Source: Chengkuizengella axinellae (GTDB lineage Bacteria; Bacillota; Bacilli; Paenibacillales; KCTC-33759). From it: a stretch of DNA of 64,000 nt. The position numbers were made by a program, and so were the translations under genes. Shown in pieces: positions 1 through 9,694 of the stretch; position 1 is the stretch's first letter, and every line of letters starts with the position of its first letter. Location: the NCBI RefSeq assembly GCF_030730905.1, contig NZ_JAVAMP010000012.1, forward strand, positions 62,001 through 126,000. Reading direction: 5' to 3'. Below the pieces are notes generated by a model, which had not been told where the DNA came from, did no database searches, and was given only the letters and a program-made list of their open reading frames with translations.

Positions 1-50
1 CTACCAACAAAACGCGGAAAAAATACGCTAAGCAATTTTCAACATCTCTC
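1..50. repeat. Dispersed ~50-bp repeat, copy 1
   Basis: This stretch matches 13862-13911 in the same orientation, sharing CTACCAACAAA, CGCG and ATACGCTAAGCAA blocks at about three quarters identity. It touches the window edge, so it may extend leftwards. Its role is unknown; a dispersed intergenic repeat is more likely than an attachment site because the copies diverge throughout. Confidence 0.5.
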
Positions 51-608
51 CAAATTCTCATATTGTTTCACCCATTTTTGAATGGACTTATGATCAGGTT
101 ACCAATAGAGCAAAGACTTTCACTCCACTTAATTACTGATTAACTGCATATATCTTATCTTAAACAGTAAATTTAGCCATAAAAAAGATCGCAATTGTTA
201 GTTTGTGCCTAACAATTGGGGTGCAATTCAAGTTTCTAATACTCAATTTTGAATAAAATCACATCTCCTAAATATTAATATTTAGGAGATGCTTTCAAAA
301 TGAGTAATGTATATAGTTACTTATGAAAAGTGCTATTTGTCACCATATTCCATATCTTCTCAAATTAATCATTACAGAATATGACAACAAACCATTAAAT
401 TAAAAATTCACTTAAAACGAATTCTCGTACTTTTGCATTTTGTAACATTGTTTTAAATTGGGTCAATAACACTTCTTGTTTGCCTCTCAAACCTACCTTC
501 ATTATAAGTGATGATGAATCTTTTTTATAATTCTAAATAGCATCATCCTTAAGATACAAAATATTTTCATCATAAAAATCCCACGAAGAATCCTAAACGC
601 ACTGAAAA
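51..608. other. Gene-free stretch with two hairpins
   Basis: I see no supported gene here. At 192-218 there is a 10-bp perfect stem (CAATTGTTAG, 7-base loop). At 262-291 there is a perfect 30-bp palindrome with no loop (CATCTCCTAAATATT and its complement). Either could terminate transcription from outside the window, but neither has a clear T tract. Confidence 0.5.
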
Positions 609-631
609 GCCACAGCATAAGAAGCTGTGGC
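609..631 (-). terminator. Intrinsic terminator after the immunity gene
   Basis: GCCACAGC pairs with GCTGTGGC across a 7-base loop, and the minus strand continues into TTTTC. It lies just past the stop codon at 644 and ends the toxin-immunity transcript. Confidence 0.7.
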
Positions 632-643
632 GAATTTCTTTAT

Positions 644-1249
644 TTACATCTTGTCTTTTGGAACACGTTTTTCAAAATCCATAAGGCTTTTAAATTCAAC
701 GTTGTTTATTTTTAAATCAGATTTCTCTAATGCTTCCTTTACTTTTTTAGAAATAATGATTCCATTATATCCTTCTGCAGTAAAGATATCGCTTCCGTCC
801 CAAGAATCAGGATCAAAACAATAGCCTACATAGACAGGTCTCATTCTCCCAATGGGACTAGGTCGATTTTCAATTTTACTTAATGAAGTATCAATTTTCC
901 CACACTGACCTGTAATAAATAACCCGTAATAGCCTTCGATTGTTTTTCCTTCTTTATCATAAGCTTCCATTGGGAAAGTATCCCAACCTATAAATTGATT
1001 TTCTTCCAACACTTTAATAAACTCATTTGATATAAGGTAGACAGATAATCCACCATTAATAATATCCTTTTTTCTGCTCCCTTTGTAATATTGGAAAATA
1101 ATTGGCTTTTCTGGTTTCTTGCCTTTTATTATATCCTCTGTAAAAATAGCTTCTTTCTTCCCGAGTTCAAATGCACCTTTTAGCATCGCATTTCTTATCA
1201 TATAAAAGTCACTATAATTAAATCCATTAGAATCTCGTCTCAAATCCAT
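644..1249 (-). CDS. DUF1629/Imm11-like immunity protein
   Basis: This is the likely immunity partner of the large upstream toxin. It has a DUF1629-style layout: a Trp-rich middle with YVGYCFDPDSWDGSDIF, then a C-terminal I-S-x-K-V-K-E-A-L-E-K segment followed by N-V-E-F. That family is known as the partner of HNH-type toxins of the MXAN_0049 kind. The ATG at 1249 is preferred, although a TTG at 1273 is also in frame. The gene start lies inside the toxin 3' end (23-nt overlap from the ATG), which indicates translational coupling. There is no signal peptide, so it should be cytoplasmic. The immunity role is inferred from position and family. Confidence 0.6.
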   Translation of the reverse strand: MDLRRDSNGFNYSDFYMIRNAMLKGAFELGKKEAIFTEDIIKGKKPEKPIIFQYYKGSRKKDIINGGLSVYLISNEFIKVLEENQFIGWDTFPMEAYDKEGKTIEGYYGLFITGQCGKIDTSLSKIENRPSPIGRMRPVYVGYCFDPDSWDGSDIFTAEGYNGIIISKKVKEALEKSDLKINNVEFKSLMDFEKRVPKDKM

Positions 1250-4200
1250 ACTCTTCCATAATCTCCCTTCCAAACTGGATAATACTTTCTACATTCCTGT
1301 TGTGAGGATCTTCCAAAAATTCTTCCCATGCATCATTATAAGCTCCTGCAAACTTTTGATGATCCCCTACCCAGAAATCCATTAATCTAGGATCATTTAT
1401 ATTTAAACCCACATCATCAATAATTTTAAAATTCTCTGGATTTTTACTTGGATCAAATACATGCTGTGGGAAAATATGATGAGCGTTAAATTTACCTGCT
1501 GGTATTTTTCCATCTGGTTTCCAACCAAAAAGCCTTTTTAAATTCTCTCTATAGTTACCTGCTGTAAAAGTAAGGGGACTACTATTTTTCGATAAAGTAC
1601 TCTTCAATTCCTCCCCTTCTTCAATAAATTTTTGAATATTATTGACATCTAATGTCTTCACTCTTGAATTTGCTACCTTTAAGCCTTCTACAGCTTTATC
1701 ACCATATACGTAAATGAGTTCAATCGCTGATTTCCCTGATTTTGTTACCAATTCGGCTCCTTCATCACCATATCTTTGAATGGCATAAACGAGTTTATGT
1801 CCGAATTTATCATAGTATTGTACTAGATCATCACCGTATTTTTCTATTATAGGAAGTGCGATATCCCCTGTTCTCTCATATAATGCTTTAGCTTCATCTT
1901 TAAGATTCTTGACTTTTTCATAGCCATCAATGGCTTCTTTACCTTTTTTCAAATTTCTAAATTCAGCTAAAAAGATGAGACTAGCTGCCCTGTCAATTAA
2001 AGATAATTCTTCATCAGTTACGAGGTCTTTTCCATAAAATGCCTCAACAAACCCTTTTGCATCACCCACACCAGGAACAAAATTTAATCCTAAAGAAGTC
2101 CAAAATTCATCAGATTCATTAGATATGATATCTGTCTCATTATCGTATAAATTATTATCAGTCAAAAGACTTACTAAGGCTGATTTAGATGATTCAACAC
2201 CAATGATATTATTGCTGATTTCACTGTTTGTAACAAATACTTTTGTACCTAAATTTTTAGCATAAATACCTGTTTCAGCATATTGGATTTTACTATCTTT
2301 AATTTCTACAATGGGTCCACCATTTTTACTATTAAATTGACTAACTTCAATCCCTATACTTCCACTTTTATGCTTATCATTCACATAATTAATATCTACA
2401 TTGTTTAATAAAAAAGTAGAATCAGGAGTTCCCTGAATATTTAAAGATCCACTGTATAAACGACTATTTCTGATCTCTGCATTTACTTTGTAATGAAGTT
2501 TAAATCCTCCAGAATCAAATAAATGATTATCAACGATAGTAAGGTTAGGAATATCATCTCCTAAACCAGTATACGGACCTAGAACTGGCACATATAATCC
2601 AGCATAACAAAGATAAAAAACACCAGATTCATACACAACATTGGATTGCTGATAAACAAGTATCCCAATTTCTGCTTCCGTAATTGCTACATTAAATAAA
2701 TTAACATTTGAATTTGGAGCAGCTTCGATACCCTTCCAATATTTTTCACGTTCGTCTTGTGGTTCTTTAATTCCATATAAAAAATATATTCTATCATCTA
2801 CCAAATCATAGAGTGAATCTCCTGCATTTAAAGTTCCTTTAACTGTAATACCTGCTCCTGGTAAATAAGTGATAATGTGCGATTTTGGTCTGATTGTAAG
2901 TGTAGATTCATTAGGAACAGTCACAGAAGAGTAAAGATGGACTCTACCTTCCCAAACTTCATCTACAGAGAGTTCATATTCATTTCCTTTATCAATGATT
3001 TTATCGGGTATATTGGGTTCAAGCCTTTCGTCCATATATTCTTCATAGTCAGTATACCCATCATGATCCGTATCTTTATATCTTGGATCAGAAGTATATG
3101 GATTCACAGTGCTCGAAATAGAAACTTGCTTCTCACTCTTATGAAGCACATCTATAACATCGTCTACAGTAGGAACATAGTTTACTTCCAAATAGTCATC
3201 CAAATCATCATAATCCGTATCTTTAGACAATGGACTCGTGCCATGTATCATGATTTCTGCATAATCAGTTAAACCATCAGCATCAGTATCATTTACAGTA
3301 GGATTACTATACATTGGATAGTATGTATATTCTACGTCAAAAAGCGTAGTATTATAGGCTTCCCCAATCTCTTCACCATCTACTAATCCATCCCCATCTG
3401 TATCAGGGTTATTTGGATCTGTATAGATTAGTTGGTCAAAATACAAACCTGTACGCATTCCTTTTGTCTCAACGATATCTGGGATCCCATCTTCATCTGT
3501 ATCTTCAGGATCAGTAACAATATCTCTTATTCGGTTATAAACTAATGGTAAATCTTCTGCTGTAGATGCATGGAAGTATTGCCCTCCAGTACTACTTGCA
3601 ATATCTATTAGAAGACTATCATTGATCCCTTCCCCTAATCCTACGGTATATATAGTAATCCCATTTTGAATGGCCTCATTATTATAGGTTGAACTATAAC
3701 TTCCATCACCATCCGTTAATAGAATTTCTACTTTCACTCTATTATCATTACTGTTTTCAATAAGTTCTTCATTTGCTAAATTGACCCCAGATCCGATATC
3801 CGTACCTCCTGAGGAGTCAATTTCGTCAATGGCTTCTTTTACAGCTTCAAGATCATCTGTTAATGGCTGTATTAATGTTGCATCACTATCAAAATCAACA
3901 ACTCCAGACCGATCTCCTACAACTACACCGACTTGGCTTCCTGGGATGAGACCATCCACAAAATTTTTAGCGGCAATTTTTCGATATCCATCTGGGTCAT
4001 TATCATCCATGCTACCTGAAGAATCAATGACAAACATGACATCTAAAAATGCTGTCTCTGTACTTCTTTCAGCTGCATGGTATGGAACTTGCCAAATTGA
4101 ACTTAAATTAGGGATGTAGAATAATGTAAAGATCGTAAAATGATCCGTTTCACCCCATACCAAACTATTTTCTTGGTCAAAACCTTGCTCTTCAAGGGGG

Positions 4201-6008
4201 ATAAAGGTCATTTTTTCTGTGTCGAAATAAGCCATCCTTATATTTTCTGGATCTCTATTTCCTAATTGCTCCATATCAACAGGAATAGATATTTGTGCTG
4301 TTTCAAAAGGTCGATCTGCTATATTTATTTCAATTGTTGGTGAAATTGAATACTCATTTTGATAAGTTGTAATATCAGTTACATCTCTAATAGACATAAC
4401 TTCAGAAATATCACCTTGTGCTGCAATTTCTACTTTTATTTCATTTGAATCGTCTAAATATGTACTGGTGTAAATTTCCTCATTATCTTGTATACCATTC
4501 CCATCTGAATCCGCATCCAATGGATCTGTACCTAATCTAATTTCACTCTCATCCGTCAATCCATCTCCATCTGAATCCGCATTTAGTGGATCTGTGCCTA
4601 AAGCTTGTTCTTCTAAGTTTGTCAGCTCATCTTTGTCAAAATCTTTATCAGCATCACGAACCCCAGTATCATTCGAATCCATTTTTATCGGACTTACAGA
4701 TTTCTTTAACAACGTTGTTTCAAACCCATTTAGCAAACCATCATGATCATAATCACCAGAAGGGTCTTTTAAAATAGAATCCATAAGAGCTAGCTCTTGG
4801 TCGACTTCACTTTTTAAAAGTGAAAGAGCTTCAGAGGCTTCCTTATATTTATCAGAGGCTTGCTTATACATATCTTCATTTTCATAATCAAGCGCTTCTT
4901 GATACAAATCTATAACTTCAAAGATCTCCTCATCATAATTCTCTGTACTAAGTTCACTGATATTAAATTCTTCTATGATTTGATCGGCCTCTTCACGATG
5001 AACTTCTGCTGCATTTTTATTCGCGATTTCATTTTCATTCAAAATAGCACTTACAATTTCAGATAAATCTAATTCATTAATCTCTCCATCCCGATTCACA
5101 TCTGAATCTACATCACTAATCTCCTGATAGGGTACCTCTAAATCGTATGAAGCAATTGCAAGATCCCCTATTGAATGATTCCCATCATTATTTATGTCAG
5201 TATTCCAACTCTCAACCGTAATTTCAGTTTCGGACCATTCAGGGATTAACTCATTTCCGTTTTTATCTGCAACTAACCCATTGTCTATTACAAATGTGCC
5301 AGTTCCACCCACTTGTTTCGCTCTAAAAGTAAGTTGAACTAATTCATAGTCTTCACTAATTCCATAGTCACGACCTTGGCTCGCTATGATATAGCGTAAA
5401 ATACCAATGTCTCCATCTTGATGATAGAATTCTAGTCCTTCTGATATTGTGGAACTCACAAATTCAAACAATGTATCGTCATATGTGATTTGAAAATCTT
5501 CAGCATAAATGTCTTTTCCATTTTTCAACCATACATTCATTGTGAACTGTTGCAAGCTAGTGACGACAATATTATCCGTTCGTAAATCAAACGATGGATT
5601 TTCTATTTCACTATGAAACGATACTATATTAGAAGATTGCATCTCACCATCTTCATTCGTTGCAACAACTTCATAATAGTATGTAACATTGCTTACAACC
5701 GTATCATCTATATAAGATGTTTCACCTACTTCAGCTATGGATGCATATGGACCCTCTTTTAAAGTAGCCCTCCGGATACTATAGTTGCTTGCATTTGAAA
5801 TGGAATTCCAAGCAAGTAAAGCGTGTTCATTTTCAATCGATGTAGACAAGTTCCATTCTGCTGCTAATCCATCAGATAACTCATTGAGATTGCTTTCCGT
5901 GTTCTCTGATGTCGTAGTCTCCGCAAATAACTTTGTACTTGTAATTAACATTGGTTCAATAACCAGCAAAAAACTTAACAGTAATATTAATAATCTACGT
6001 TTATTCAT
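1227..6008 (-). CDS. Secreted multidomain polymorphic toxin (FN3, cohesin, dockerin, VWA, HNH-like tip)
   Basis: This 1593-residue protein starts with a signal peptide (residues 1-29). Next come a fibronectin type III domain (about 45-132), a cohesin-like domain (about 140-265) and a dockerin-like EF-hand pair (about 268-322, DINNDGNHS and DVNRDGEIN). A charged helical linker, thrombospondin-3-type Asp-rich calcium repeats, a von Willebrand A domain with the MIDAS motif DSSGS (about 655-840), more calcium repeats and a beta-helix-like region (about 1090-1330) follow. The last ~90 residues carry NAHHIFPQ and GDHQKFAGAYNDAW, which resemble HNH/AHH-type nuclease toxins (TIGR02269/DUF2380-like). 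The start has a GGAGAG site 7 nt upstream. I infer a cell-surface adhesin-toxin that delivers a nuclease tip and is neutralised by the overlapping gene. Confidence 0.8.
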   Translation of the reverse strand: MNKRRLLILLLSFLLVIEPMLITSTKLFAETTTSENTESNLNELSDGLAAEWNLSTSIENEHALLAWNSISNASNYSIRRATLKEGPYASIAEVGETSYIDDTVVSNVTYYYEVVATNEDGEMQSSNIVSFHSEIENPSFDLRTDNIVVTSLQQFTMNVWLKNGKDIYAEDFQITYDDTLFEFVSSTISEGLEFYHQDGDIGILRYIIASQGRDYGISEDYELVQLTFRAKQVGGTGTFVIDNGLVADKNGNELIPEWSETEITVESWNTDINNDGNHSIGDLAIASYDLEVPYQEISDVDSDVNRDGEINELDLSEIVSAILNENEIANKNAAEVHREEADQIIEEFNISELSTENYDEEIFEVIDLYQEALDYENEDMYKQASDKYKEASEALSLLKSEVDQELALMDSILKDPSGDYDHDGLLNGFETTLLKKSVSPIKMDSNDTGVRDADKDFDKDELTNLEEQALGTDPLNADSDGDGLTDESEIRLGTDPLDADSDGNGIQDNEEIYTSTYLDDSNEIKVEIAAQGDISEVMSIRDVTDITTYQNEYSISPTIEINIADRPFETAQISIPVDMEQLGNRDPENIRMAYFDTEKMTFIPLEEQGFDQENSLVWGETDHFTIFTLFYIPNLSSIWQVPYHAAERSTETAFLDVMFVIDSSGSMDDNDPDGYRKIAAKNFVDGLIPGSQVGVVVGDRSGVVDFDSDATLIQPLTDDLEAVKEAIDEIDSSGGTDIGSGVNLANEELIENSNDNRVKVEILLTDGDGSYSSTYNNEAIQNGITIYTVGLGEGINDSLLIDIASSTGGQYFHASTAEDLPLVYNRIRDIVTDPEDTDEDGIPDIVETKGMRTGLYFDQLIYTDPNNPDTDGDGLVDGEEIGEAYNTTLFDVEYTYYPMYSNPTVNDTDADGLTDYAEIMIHGTSPLSKDTDYDDLDDYLEVNYVPTVDDVIDVLHKSEKQVSISSTVNPYTSDPRYKDTDHDGYTDYEEYMDERLEPNIPDKIIDKGNEYELSVDEVWEGRVHLYSSVTVPNESTLTIRPKSHIITYLPGAGITVKGTLNAGDSLYDLVDDRIYFLYGIKEPQDEREKYWKGIEAAPNSNVNLFNVAITEAEIGILVYQQSNVVYESGVFYLCYAGLYVPVLGPYTGLGDDIPNLTIVDNHLFDSGGFKLHYKVNAEIRNSRLYSGSLNIQGTPDSTFLLNNVDINYVNDKHKSGSIGIEVSQFNSKNGGPIVEIKDSKIQYAETGIYAKNLGTKVFVTNSEISNNIIGVESSKSALVSLLTDNNLYDNETDIISNESDEFWTSLGLNFVPGVGDAKGFVEAFYGKDLVTDEELSLIDRAASLIFLAEFRNLKKGKEAIDGYEKVKNLKDEAKALYERTGDIALPIIEKYGDDLVQYYDKFGHKLVYAIQRYGDEGAELVTKSGKSAIELIYVYGDKAVEGLKVANSRVKTLDVNNIQKFIEEGEELKSTLSKNSSPLTFTAGNYRENLKRLFGWKPDGKIPAGKFNAHHIFPQHVFDPSKNPENFKIIDDVGLNINDPRLMDFWVGDHQKFAGAYNDAWEEFLEDPHNRNVESIIQFGREIMEEYGFETRF

Positions 6009-6073
6009 GAATAACTCTCCATATTGAACATTTTTTATTTATATTGACGCAATCTGATACCTTAATATAAAGT

Positions 6074-6098
6074 AGGGAAACCATTCTATGGTCTCCCC
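6074..6098 (-). terminator. Hairpin terminator between the two cohesin-dockerin genes
   Basis: An imperfect stem pairs GGGaAACCA with TGGTcTCCC around a short loop, just past the stop of the 6135-8354 gene. The T tract is weak. Confidence 0.5.
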
Positions 6099-6134
6099 CT
6101 TTATTTGCTCAAATAATGATCTTTCATAAAATGA

Positions 6135-8354
6135 TTAATCTGCACTAAGGATCGCGCTGACAACCTCAGATAAATCCAATTCATTTATTTCTCCATCATG
6201 ATTTACATCTGAATCCTCGTCTATAATTTCTCCAAAAGGGACGTTCATGTCGTATGAAGCAATCGCAAGATCTGCTAATGAATATCTCCCATCATTGTTG
6301 ACATCGGCATTTCGAACTATATAAACAGTAATTCCTGAACCTGATCTAACTGGTGTAAACTCATTTCCATCTTTATCCGCAACAATTCCATTGTCAATCA
6401 CAAAGGTGCCATTTCCTTCTAATTCCCTTGCTCTAAACGTAAGTTGAACTAACACTGCATTTTCATTTATTCCGTAGTCACGCCCTTTACTAGCGATAAT
6501 ATAGCGTAGATGTCCCGCATTATGTTCTTGATGATATAAATTTAAACCTTCGGTTGTTGTAGCACTAACAAACTCAAATAGGGTATCATCATAAGTCAAA
6601 GAAAAGTCTTCTGCATATATGTCTGATCCATGCTCCAACCATACTTCCACTGTAAATTCTTCTGAACTAACGACAACATTTTTGTCTGAGACTATTTCAA
6701 GTGACAGATTTTCAGATACATAATAGACCGTTCCATCACCATTATTACTTACTATGTCATGTGACGAAGCTCTAATTTGATTATTTACATAATCTTCTGT
6801 AGCCCATGATAATTCCCATGTGTCACTACTACTTCGTTTTATCCCCTTAGTACTATCTTCTGATGTACCACCTAATCCTGAAATAGATTGATACCATCCT
6901 GTTTCAGGATCATTAGGATCATTTTTCCATCTATCTCCATATATAAAGGATGCGTCCGATTTAGTTATAGAAAGATATCCTTTTCTGCTATCAAATTCTA
7001 TAAGTTCACTAAAATACATAATTGTTTTTATACCATTGTCATCTTCATACACTACCCAATATGGTGTTAAATTTATGTCATATGTTAGAGATTCTATTTC
7101 TTCTATCGCTGGAACATAACTTTCACTGATATTTTCAGTAAATGTTAGAATAGTTGCTTCACTCGCTTGACTTACACCCTCTACTGCTGTCACTCTTACA
7201 TATACAGTGTGATCTCCACTTAAATTTGGTAATGTTCCATCATAAACTGTATAGTCTTGCTCTTCATCCACTTTATATTCCATCGTGTCGTCAATACCGA
7301 CAATTGTATTGTTCTCATCATCTGCACTTACTGCTGGGGTTGATGGAATTGGCAATTCAGGGATTTCATCCGCTGTAAATGCTAGCACTGTTGCTTCACT
7401 CGCTTGACTTATTCCCTCTACTGCTGTCACTCTTACATATACAGTGTGATCTCCACTTAAATCTGGTAGTGTTCCATCATAAACTGTATAGTCTTGCTCT
7501 TCATCCACTTTATATTCCATCGTGTCGTCAATACCGACAATTGTATTGTTCTCATCATCTGCACTTACCGCTGGGGTCGATGGAATTGGCAATTCAGGGA
7601 TTTCATCCACTGTAAATGCTAGCACTGTTGCTTCACTCGCTTGACTTATTCCCTCTACTGCTGTCACTCTTACATATACAGTGTGATCCCCACTTAAATC
7701 TGGTAGTGTTCCATCATAAACTGTATAGTCTTGCTCTTCATCCACTTTATATTCCATCGGATTGTCAATACCAACAATTGTATTGTTCTCATCATCTGCA
7801 CTTACTTCTGGCGCTGAATTAGTGACATGTTCTTCACCATAAAATTGTACTTCATTTAAATACATCAGATGATTTCCTGCATGAAAATTACTAACTAAAT
7901 TTGTAAACCTAATAGAATTTACATTTTCTACATTAATCGCAAATCTTTCACCATTCCAGCGTGGGTCAGTATGATCAAAAATAACCGTACTAAGCTCGTT
8001 GCCATCGACATCAAAAAAAGATATTTCTAAGGCAAAACTATCTGGTATTGTACCTATATTTAAGCTGGTTGCATATATTCTCATATCTGATATATCTAAA
8101 GGGCTATGTTGTACACCTTCTTCATAATCTATCAAAAAATACAAACTACTAGTTAAATAATTATCAGTATCCAGATCATCGTCTGTTACTGTGTAAACTG
8201 ATCGTCTCTCCTCGTTTATATATTTATAAAATCGATCTTGAGATGTCAATATTCCTTCTTCCCATCCAGAGATAGTCTCTGCTTGAACTAAGTTTAGTAA
8301 ACCCATGCATGATATTAAGATCGTAAAACAAAACGATACGATACTTTTTTTCAT
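6135..8354 (-). CDS. Secreted repeat protein with cohesin and dockerin modules
   Basis: This protein of about 740 residues has a signal peptide (residues 1-28) and an N-terminal beta-sandwich-like region. Three near-identical 79-residue repeats follow (about residues 180-415, each with ADDENNTIVGID and TLPDLSGDHTVYVRV), resembling bacterial Ig-like/OmpL47 repeats. After a unique stretch, a cohesin-like domain and a dockerin-like EF-hand pair (DVNNDGRYS, DVNHDGEIN) end the protein. The last ~185 residues closely match residues 140-322 of the adjacent toxin, so the module was duplicated locally. The ATG at 8354 is chosen over an upstream GTG at 8360. No catalytic motif is visible; I infer a surface or matrix protein. 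Confidence 0.75.
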   Translation of the reverse strand: MKKSIVSFCFTILISCMGLLNLVQAETISGWEEGILTSQDRFYKYINEERRSVYTVTDDDLDTDNYLTSSLYFLIDYEEGVQHSPLDISDMRIYATSLNIGTIPDSFALEISFFDVDGNELSTVIFDHTDPRWNGERFAINVENVNSIRFTNLVSNFHAGNHLMYLNEVQFYGEEHVTNSAPEVSADDENNTIVGIDNPMEYKVDEEQDYTVYDGTLPDLSGDHTVYVRVTAVEGISQASEATVLAFTVDEIPELPIPSTPAVSADDENNTIVGIDDTMEYKVDEEQDYTVYDGTLPDLSGDHTVYVRVTAVEGISQASEATVLAFTADEIPELPIPSTPAVSADDENNTIVGIDDTMEYKVDEEQDYTVYDGTLPNLSGDHTVYVRVTAVEGVSQASEATILTFTENISESYVPAIEEIESLTYDINLTPYWVVYEDDNGIKTIMYFSELIEFDSRKGYLSITKSDASFIYGDRWKNDPNDPETGWYQSISGLGGTSEDSTKGIKRSSSDTWELSWATEDYVNNQIRASSHDIVSNNGDGTVYYVSENLSLEIVSDKNVVVSSEEFTVEVWLEHGSDIYAEDFSLTYDDTLFEFVSATTTEGLNLYHQEHNAGHLRYIIASKGRDYGINENAVLVQLTFRARELEGNGTFVIDNGIVADKDGNEFTPVRSGSGITVYIVRNADVNNDGRYSLADLAIASYDMNVPFGEIIDEDSDVNHDGEINELDLSEVVSAILSAD
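7142..7825 (-). repeat. Three tandem 237-bp repeats inside the CDS
   Basis: The DNA repeats every 237 bp (79 codons) with few differences between units, for example at 7379 and 7616. Such identity implies recent expansion by unequal recombination or slippage. Confidence 0.85.
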
Positions 8355-8360
8355 ATCCAC

Positions 8361-8985
8361 TCATTCCCTTTCAAGCTAGATTATAATCTTAACCATATCT
8401 GTTTCTTCGGAAACAAGTGTATGATCATTGTATTTTCATCTAATTATCTAAAATATATATTTTCCGTGTTAAGTATCACTAAATTCTCTTTTTTAAAAAA
8501 CTAGTCTAATAATATAAGACTTAACTCCTCCATTCTCTTCTTTAATTAGGTTTCGCATAAACTGGATTGAAAAAATCTAAAAATAATCTACAGACTATTG
8601 CTACAATTCATTACTTCAACTTCTCCCTCCTAATAATCAAAAATTAAAAAATAAATCGTTTTCACACTGTTTTGAGAATTTATCTATTTCTCAATAAGCG
8701 ATCTAACAATTCAACAAAATTCTACACCAATTTACATTTCCCTCTACATATTTTCTAATTATTACTTTTATAGTGCTATATTGGGAATATAGGATCATTT
8801 GAATAAAATTTTATGTTGGGTAATATTTACTTATTTTAAGAGCCTTTAGTAATAATCAATGAATTTCATTTGAATATTACAACTTTTAAAATTATGATTA
8901 TAATGATAAAAACCTATCCAGTATCCTATGAAGTTTTATAAAATATCCTACTTAATATCCTAGTTATATATTTAATTGAAGAGGA
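8361..8985. other. AT-rich divergent intergenic region
   Basis: This 625-bp stretch separates the minus-strand secreted-protein gene from the plus-strand lipoprotein gene, so it should hold promoters for both. I see no ORF, strong hairpin or clear operator. Confidence 0.5.
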
Positions 8986-8997
8986 GTGTGCTTCATC

Positions 8998-9567
8998 ATG
9001 AGGGTGAATTTCTTTCTAATAGTATTATTACTTTTATTAACTTTAATAGGGTGTAGTGGAAAGGAATATTCAGAGCCGGATACACTTTCAAAAGAGGATC
9101 TATGTATTATTAAAATAGAAGATTCAAAAAAGGTTTGCTATGGTATGAGTAAAGAAGATACTGAGGAAATACTCGGGGCTGCATTAGTGGAAGATTCCTT
9201 CTATAATGATTATGATTTTGGAGTAAGAGTTGGATATCGAGAAGATTTAGTCGCCTTCATTTTTCTAAACTATCAATCAAAAGACATATATCAAACATCT
9301 CGTGGAGCACAAGTAGGAATGTCTAGAGAAGATATAAAGAATTTATATGGAAGCAAGTATGTTAATGAGTTAGATTACGAACTTAGATATGCATTCGATT
9401 CGAATAACAATATCTTTTTAGATTATGAAATGAGAAATAATAATTTAGAATCGCTAAATATCGAAGACATGGAAAAAACATATATAACTCACTTCTCATT
9501 TCTTGATGATGATACTATAGAATTTCTTTCTTTATTGGATGCAAGGTATATTTTTAATTGGAATTGA
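8998..9567 (+). CDS. Lipoprotein with two SmpA/OmlA-like repeats
   Basis: The product is about 189 residues with a lipoprotein signal ending in the lipobox LIGC, so it should be anchored on the outer face of the membrane. Two segments share a G-M-S-[KR]-E-D pattern (YGMSKEDTEEILG and VGMSREDIKNLYG), typical of the SmpA/OmlA/BLIP-like fold also seen in DUF4309 proteins. The ATG at 8998 sits 11 nt after GAGGAG and is preferred to the GTG at 8986. The function is unknown. It is monocistronic and ends in a terminator that includes its stop codon. Confidence 0.65.
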   Translation: MRVNFFLIVLLLLLTLIGCSGKEYSEPDTLSKEDLCIIKIEDSKKVCYGMSKEDTEEILGAALVEDSFYNDYDFGVRVGYREDLVAFIFLNYQSKDIYQTSRGAQVGMSREDIKNLYGSKYVNELDYELRYAFDSNNNIFLDYEMRNNNLESLNIEDMEKTYITHFSFLDDDTIEFLSLLDARYIFNWN

Positions 9568-9590
9568 AGAGTGTTGAAACATTCTTCAAT
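9563..9590 (+). terminator. Terminator overlapping the lipoprotein stop
   Basis: ATTGAAGAGTG pairs with CATTCTTCAAT around a short loop. The TGA stop of the lipoprotein gene lies within the stem. Confidence 0.6.
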
Positions 9591-9694
9591 CCCTCTTCAA
9601 TCGTCTTTCTTCTTAATATTTGTGGCATAACTTAAACCTTCTTAAAAAATAACCCCATAATTCTTTTATTATATATTTTCAGCTAACATCAATA

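Noticed and set aside
2877-3272. 131-residue plus-strand ORF
   Set aside because: Lies opposite the calcium-repeat region of the large toxin; shadow frame with no ribosome binding site.
7154-7822. Three plus-strand open frames of similar length
   Set aside because: They are the antisense shadow of the three tandem repeats of the minus-strand secreted protein; no ribosome binding sites and low-complexity Leu/His content.
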